From: Haliclystus octoradiatus
Taxonomy: Eukaryota; Cnidaria; Staurozoa; Stauromedusae; Haliclystidae
Direction of reading: 5' to 3'
DNA: 64,000 bases
NCBI GenBank assembly: GCA_916610825.1
Contig: OU744446.1
Span: forward strand, 3,791,001-3,855,000
Shown here: positions 60,001 to 64,000 of the stretch, in pieces
How the letters are laid out: every line of letters starts with the position of its first letter
Position numbering within the stretch: the first letter of the stretch is position 1
Made by a program: the position numbers and the translations under genes
The notes under the pieces: model-generated
What the model was told of the DNA's origin: nothing
The model's input: the letters and a program-made list of their open reading frames with translations, nothing else
Databases searched by the model: none

Positions 60001-61735
60001 GCGTATTAATTTAGAGGGGCATTGAGTGCCTATTTCACAATATTGTTTTGAACTCACATTTTGCACTTATGATTTTTATACCCATAAGACATAAGAACAA
60101 TAAAATCGAGAATGCAATTCAACCCAACATCAAGCAAACATCGAATAGTACAAATAAATGATCATCAACTGAAATATGTTGTAATTCCAACCTTTTTGCA
60201 GAAATATCCAGACAATTTTCAACATTGCAATGTTCTTTAGGAATTTACAGAGTTAAGAATTTGACACCGGCTCCTGTACACCTCCGTCTTTCAAGTCATG
60301 CGATGATATGACGATCTATTTAAACAAGTTTTGGAATTTGTGAGGGGTTGATTTGTTTGCATTTAAATGTATAATGGGATATATTCGATCGTGCTAGAAT
60401 CAAAAATAAATATGTAAAGTAAACCTTTTTCGAATGTGGCCAAAGTGTGAGCCATGAAATCTTGCGAGCCAAACCAAAACATATGAGCTTGTCGGCATCT
60501 TTCGAATATAAATTGTGCGTGGTGAATGCAGGGTTCTGTGTGATCTTTATCTGAAATACTTATTAACCTAATATGTAAATGTCAAGGTTTTTTGTGTATG
60601 TGCGTTTGAAACAGTGCACTTTCACACACGATCTCTAGAAAACCGTCATTTAAGCCCAAAAAGGGAGCCAGAGCTAGGGGCAGGAAGGGCGAAAAGAGGC
60701 AGCAGGTGTCGGCCTTTTGTATAATTGTCATATACTTTTCAGATGAACCACGAAAAATTACAGACGATAAAGTACAAAATACGTATGAATCGAGATTGTT
60801 CAGCGTACATCGAAAACGGTCGTAACGATACAATAATCTGACATAGGCGGCAGGTGTCCATTTTTCCTAACAAAATATGTATTCACCCGAAAAAAGCTGT
60901 GGCATACATATTGGGAGCTTCAGTACTGTAGCACCTTCAAAATTGCACGATTTTGCTATTTTTTTTGTTTCAAAATTGCTTGAAATTTAACTTAAAATTC
61001 TACTGAGAAAGGGGGAGGGAGGTGACAACGACATTGTACAACGTATACAATTGTGCTCCATGTTCTTTATGTAGGGTCTGTCCTTGTCGATCGTCCTCTT
61101 ATGGATTCGGCGCTCTGAAGCCCAACACTAGCATATCTCAGTTGTAAGACGAGTATTGAAGGATTTTTTAGGGATTTTCAGAACCGCTTATCCTTGTTTA
61201 CGATATTCTTCGTTCTGCCACGTTTCTATAATTATTTGTTATGTTTATACATCTCATATGGCTATCAAAATTAAAACGAGTTCTCCAACTTTGCTTTGAG
61301 TCACCAGGACAAGAGGTTCTCGGAGAGTTGTTCTTGGTTTAGACATTTTATTACTGGAACTATTTTAATATAGATATTTAAAGACATCATAACATTGACT
61401 TATTACAGTTGCCTTGCAAAATAGAAGTCTACTTACTTGACATGACCGCTACTAATAAGTCTGTGTCGTCCCGGGAAAACACTATATATATGATATCTAT
61501 ATTCCCATTTAATTTTATACACTCACCAATAAATGAATCCAAAAAAGGTAATTGAGCTATCAAATAATGCCAGCATATAACCTTTCCAACTCCATTCTAG
61601 ATATGCATTTACTTTGGATTTTTGTGGAACTGTAAAAATTAATTCATAATCAATAATTTTGTAAACAACTGCACATAGCAGGAAACTGGCTATTATGGTG
61701 AAAATGCTGAAGCCGTCAGCAATCCCTCCAGACAT
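53709..61735 (-). CDS. TLC-domain membrane protein (TLCD4/TMEM56-like), four exons, 238 aa
   Basis: Exons, in coding order: 61,527-61,735; 59,150-59,232; 57,455-57,534; 53,709-54,053. All GT-AG, frame kept, 239 codons with stop. The start is ATG at 61,735 (MSGGIADGF). Seen: TM1 IFTIIASFLLCAVVYKII (residues about 11-28); a second hydrophobic stretch YMLALFDSSITFFGFIY (53-69); KWLMAFAAGYYAHDAVDMIM, the conserved A..AGY...D..D core; ERIYLIHHFV, the TLC histidine pair; then MVLYVTELSTVIQHLRFLL and three more hydrophobic segments. Exon pattern and the ELST motif fit the TLCD4 (TMEM56) branch of TRAM-LAG1-CLN8 proteins, multi-pass membrane proteins linked to lipid handling. Exact function is not established here. 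Slightly shorter than I expect for the family. Ends KKDFMR, a basic cytosolic tail. Confidence 0.85.
54054..57454. other. Intron 3 of the TLC gene
   Basis: No nested gene supported. 54,410-54,500 and 54,975-55,030 share words such as GTTCGACTTTGT and AAAGTCGAACCAACAAAG, a weak dispersed repeat. Otherwise AT-rich. Confidence 0.4.
57535..58873. other. Intron 2 of the TLC gene, proximal part
   Basis: No gene or defined repeat. Some inverted similarity exists between 57,660-57,720 and 57,770-57,810 (GTTCAGAATTCTGG and CCAGAATTTAGGATTC), possibly a worn hairpin element. One TAGGCCTA at 58,413. Confidence 0.35.
58874..58960 (+). mobile_element. tRNA-like SINE head
   Basis: TAGCTCAGATTGCAGAG resembles an A box and GTGGTTCAAATCCCC a B box, about 50 bases apart. 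The intervening arm does not fold as a proper anticodon stem. Retroposed tRNA relic, in an intron of the TLC gene. Confidence 0.55.
59438..60079. mobile_element. 640-bp foldback element
   Basis: The outer arms, about 92 bases each (59,438-59,529 and 59,989-60,079), are roughly 80 percent complementary, for example CTCAATGCCCCCTCTAAA and TTTAGAGGGGCATTGAG. An inner pair, 26 bases, is perfectly complementary (59,603-59,628 and 59,875-59,900, core AACAATCTCAGAAATATTAC). No coding capacity. It lies in intron 1 of the TLC gene. Confidence 0.82.
60080..61526. other. Intron 1 of the TLC gene, proximal part
   Basis: No nested gene or defined repeat seen. A purine-rich patch lies at about 60,655-60,700. 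Confidence 0.4.
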
Positions 61736-62639
61736 TTTGATAGTGCAAAACTGATCTGAATATGTATTCGTGTCTGTTAAAACAATATTGTAAAAACTGC
61801 ATCAAATTCAATGAACTACTATTGTTTATTTGTTTTTGTAAGGGTTGTGTTGTGTAATGTGATTTGTAATAATCAAGCTGTTCTGTATTGTATATGCGAG
61901 GTTGTAATTCTATGTGTAATTGACGTCATCACCCTATGTAATTGCTGTAATCTATCTATGTGTAATTTGAATAATAAATTAGTTCCACTTCATTATTACT
62001 TGTTATGCAAATTAGAATTGTGGGACTCATTGTCATATAGACAGCTGCTCTATTGTAGTTGCGATGATTTCACGACAAAGCAAGATTTACTGAGCGTGAC
62101 TTATTTGCATGTTTGAATGAACTCTCAAATCGTCTACAATTTTGACTTGTATATACACATAGATAATAGATATATTATGATACGTGGGATTCTACCTCAT
62201 ATAGATGTGAGCACAATTGGGACAAATGGGATAACACATAAGCATGTTTACCACAACAGGGAATGTCATTCGGATCAGTAAGGAAAAGCATTTGCCCCAG
62301 ACCCTGGGGGGTAACTTTCATTGCGCTTCGATGGGGTCGTTCAAATGGAACTTTGGCGAAATGACCATGAAAATTTTCTACATGATGAAAAAGATACCCC
62401 AAATATATTTTTATGAATGACAGATTTAACCAAAACAAAGAGAAAAAAGAAAAATTCATAGGCAGAATTTGTTTTGAAGAATGAAAAAATTGCAAAAGCG
62501 TCAAAAGGATACCTCAAAAAAGTTTCATGACTAAGCATACCCTAAAAAAGTTTTCTGGATTTTGAAAAAGGTACCCTTTAATATTTGAACGTCCCCGATA
62601 CTAAAAGTATGGAAGTTACCCCCCCGGGTACCAGACTCT
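61736..62639. other. Spacer between the two TLC genes
   Basis: Should hold the promoter of the first TLC gene. 61,850-61,975 has repeated TGTGTAATT words. 62,280-62,630 contains CCCTGGGGGGT and CCCCCCCGGGTACC, a locally GC-rich repeat-like block. No gene. Confidence 0.4.
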
Positions 62640-63228
62640 ATCCCTGCAGTACTCCACTTATGATAGGTAAACATAGCCTTTTGTGATTTGATATAGGACT
62701 TTCGCTTCTTTTACTATCGATAACGAAAAGCCAATGTGCAGAATTTATGCTACTGTGCGTGTTGCAGACACAATCTGATAAATTCTTGTGGCGAGGAGCG
62801 GAAAAAGATAGGAGAAGACTAGACAACTCCGTATAACCAATAAATTTAAAATTACAATGTTAACGTGTATCAATTGATTCTCTTCATCTCATGAAATCTT
62901 TTTTATATATTGTATAAGATACAAACAAATTAAAATAATAGAAATAAATAAGCCCAACAAACAAATATACAGGATGCAACAGTATGTTATTATAATCATA
63001 AATGTTGACAAAATGATAAGTTATAAAAATAGCTGGTAAAAATCTAGTTATAGATGCAGGAAATGAGAGCAATTTTACTATTTTGAAAATTATTGTATCT
63101 TTGTAATTAGATAAATTCAGTAAAAATCTAAGATCTTGAATCATGGTTGACAGTTCAGTGACATACAGAACCATTGCTATACCACAGCTTCGCTGCAAAA
63201 GTACACTGGCAGCAAAGTATGGACCAGC
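62640..63228. repeat. Segmental duplication, copy 2
   Basis: Partner of 53,483-54,053, in the same orientation. Exon similarity is higher than flank similarity, as expected under selection. Confidence 0.85.
62884..63228 (-). CDS. TLC-domain protein, second tandem copy, last exon only
   Basis: The acceptor CTTTGTAG|G at 63,228 opens a 345-bp exon, the same length and phase as the last exon of the neighbour. It encodes AGPYFAASVLLQRSCGIAMV, YVTELSTMIQDLRFLL and the same KKDFMR end. About 20 of 114 residues differ and no stop or frameshift is present, so this is likely a working paralogue. The upstream exons lie beyond base 64,000 or are lost; none is visible in 63,229-64,000. Confidence 0.78.
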   Translation of the reverse strand, partial: AGPYFAASVLLQRSCGIAMVLYVTELSTMIQDLRFLLNLSNYKDTIIFKIVKLLSFPASITRFLPAIFITYHFVNIYDYNNILLHPVYLFVGLIYFYYFNLFVSYTIYKKDFMR

Positions 63229-64000
63229 CTACAAAGAAGAATGCCTTACACAAATTAAACCAATGAATGACAATTAAAACTCCCTTAGTGAATTTCTAGT
63301 TCTTTCTTAGTAAAAGTAAAAGTCGAACTTAGTTCAAAAACGTTTCCTCAACTCATGCAGAACTCAAACCGAATTAATTGTTTGTAAACTTTTTATATCC
63401 TATCAATTAAATAAAATGAAATTGTTAGTTATATATTATCAATTAGCTCATTCTATATAATGATTCTATGTGACTTGATTTAAATATGCAATGTATAATT
63501 AGCAGACACACTTTTACACTTTGAGTATAAGATATATTCTTGATATTGTTATTTGAAGTAGTCTAGATTTATTCATCCATATTCTGAGCCAATTAGAGAC
63601 AACACATAGTTAAAAATGTGCACCGAAACTAATTACACATTGCTCTGCTCGTTAAAACTCAGATAAAAATGAAAAGAGTAAATCATGAGCTAAGTTATGA
63701 AGAACGTTTAATCAATTTAAATCTAGACAGTTTAGAGAAAAGATTTGCATTGCATGCGGATTTAATCCTTTACTTTAAAATCGTAAATAATGGATACATC
63801 ATTATTCAAAATTTCAAGTCACGGTCTTTTAATTATGCCTCTTACTAAATCAAATGTGTACTGTCATTCATTTGGTTAACCTGCATATAAATATTCAAAA
63901 CTCAGGATCTTTAATTACTCGCATCAGCGAAAAATGTACATATGTTTAAAACTAGACTTAAATGTGAGACCTTAATATCTAAAATATCTTAATATAATTA
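63229..64000. other. Probable intron of the second TLC gene
   Basis: AT-rich, no exon, repeat or other feature recognised. Confidence 0.4.

Noticed and set aside
61811..62116. Cysteine-rich 101-codon frame
   Set aside because: The cysteines come from repeated TGTGTAATT words. No signal for a secreted cysteine-rich peptide (no regular spacing or maturation site).
36449..62640. Shared repeat between 36.45-36.79 kb and 62.2-62.64 kb
   Set aside because: Both have C-rich words such as CCCCCGGGT, but I could not align them beyond short matches.
1..64000. CRISPR array, operons or ribosome-binding sites
   Set aside because: Spliced genes, SINEs and animal transposons show this is eukaryotic nuclear DNA. 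The regular short repeats are palindromic transposon arrays without unique equal-length spacers.

Overview
The window is nuclear DNA of an animal. It is AT-rich, and its genes are split by GT-AG introns of about 0.35 to 3.8 kb. It holds tRNA-derived SINEs, LINE tails, BEL/Pao retrotransposons, a THAP/P-element-like transposon and many short hairpin elements. The gene content (SLC22 transporter, 7TM receptor, TLC-domain protein) fits an invertebrate metazoan. I could not fix the phylum from sequence alone.

Layout. 0-3.3 kb: repeats (SINEs, arrays built on the palindrome GTTCATGAAC, two foldback elements). 3.3-14.0 kb: an intact seven-exon SLC22-type transporter on the minus strand, with SINEs, hAT-like elements and hairpin elements in its introns. 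14.9-17.6 kb: two LINE 3' ends. 18.5-19.8 kb: an intact two-exon 7TM receptor on the minus strand. 20.7-27.5 kb: a broken BEL/Pao retrotransposon (A) with both LTRs and an 836-bp TIR element in its gag. 27.5-38.5 kb: mostly non-coding, with a two-exon plus-strand gene for a small, unrecognised, probably glycosylated membrane protein (32.05-36.35 kb). 38.5-51.6 kb: nested transposons. Relic BEL/Pao B has its gag split by a 5-kb P-element-like transposon (41,075-46,067), which has its own inverted ends and a 7-bp target duplication. Relic BEL/Pao C abuts it. 52.6-53.1 kb: a degenerate minisatellite. 53.7-61.7 kb: an intact four-exon TLC-domain gene on the minus strand. 62.6-63.2 kb: the duplicated last exon and 3' flank of a second TLC copy, whose first exons lie beyond the window.

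How it fits together. The host genes keep reading frame across every inferred splice junction. Nearly every transposon ORF carries frameshifts or stops. That contrast argues that the breaks are real decay and not a high sequencing error rate. The most interesting object is the P-like transposon. It carries a THAP-type transposase on one strand and, convergent to it, an unrecognised second gene. The other notable signal is a set of hairpin or foldback families that share short motifs but not whole sequences. All identifications are by eye from motifs. No search was run, and splice sites were inferred from consensus and frame continuity.
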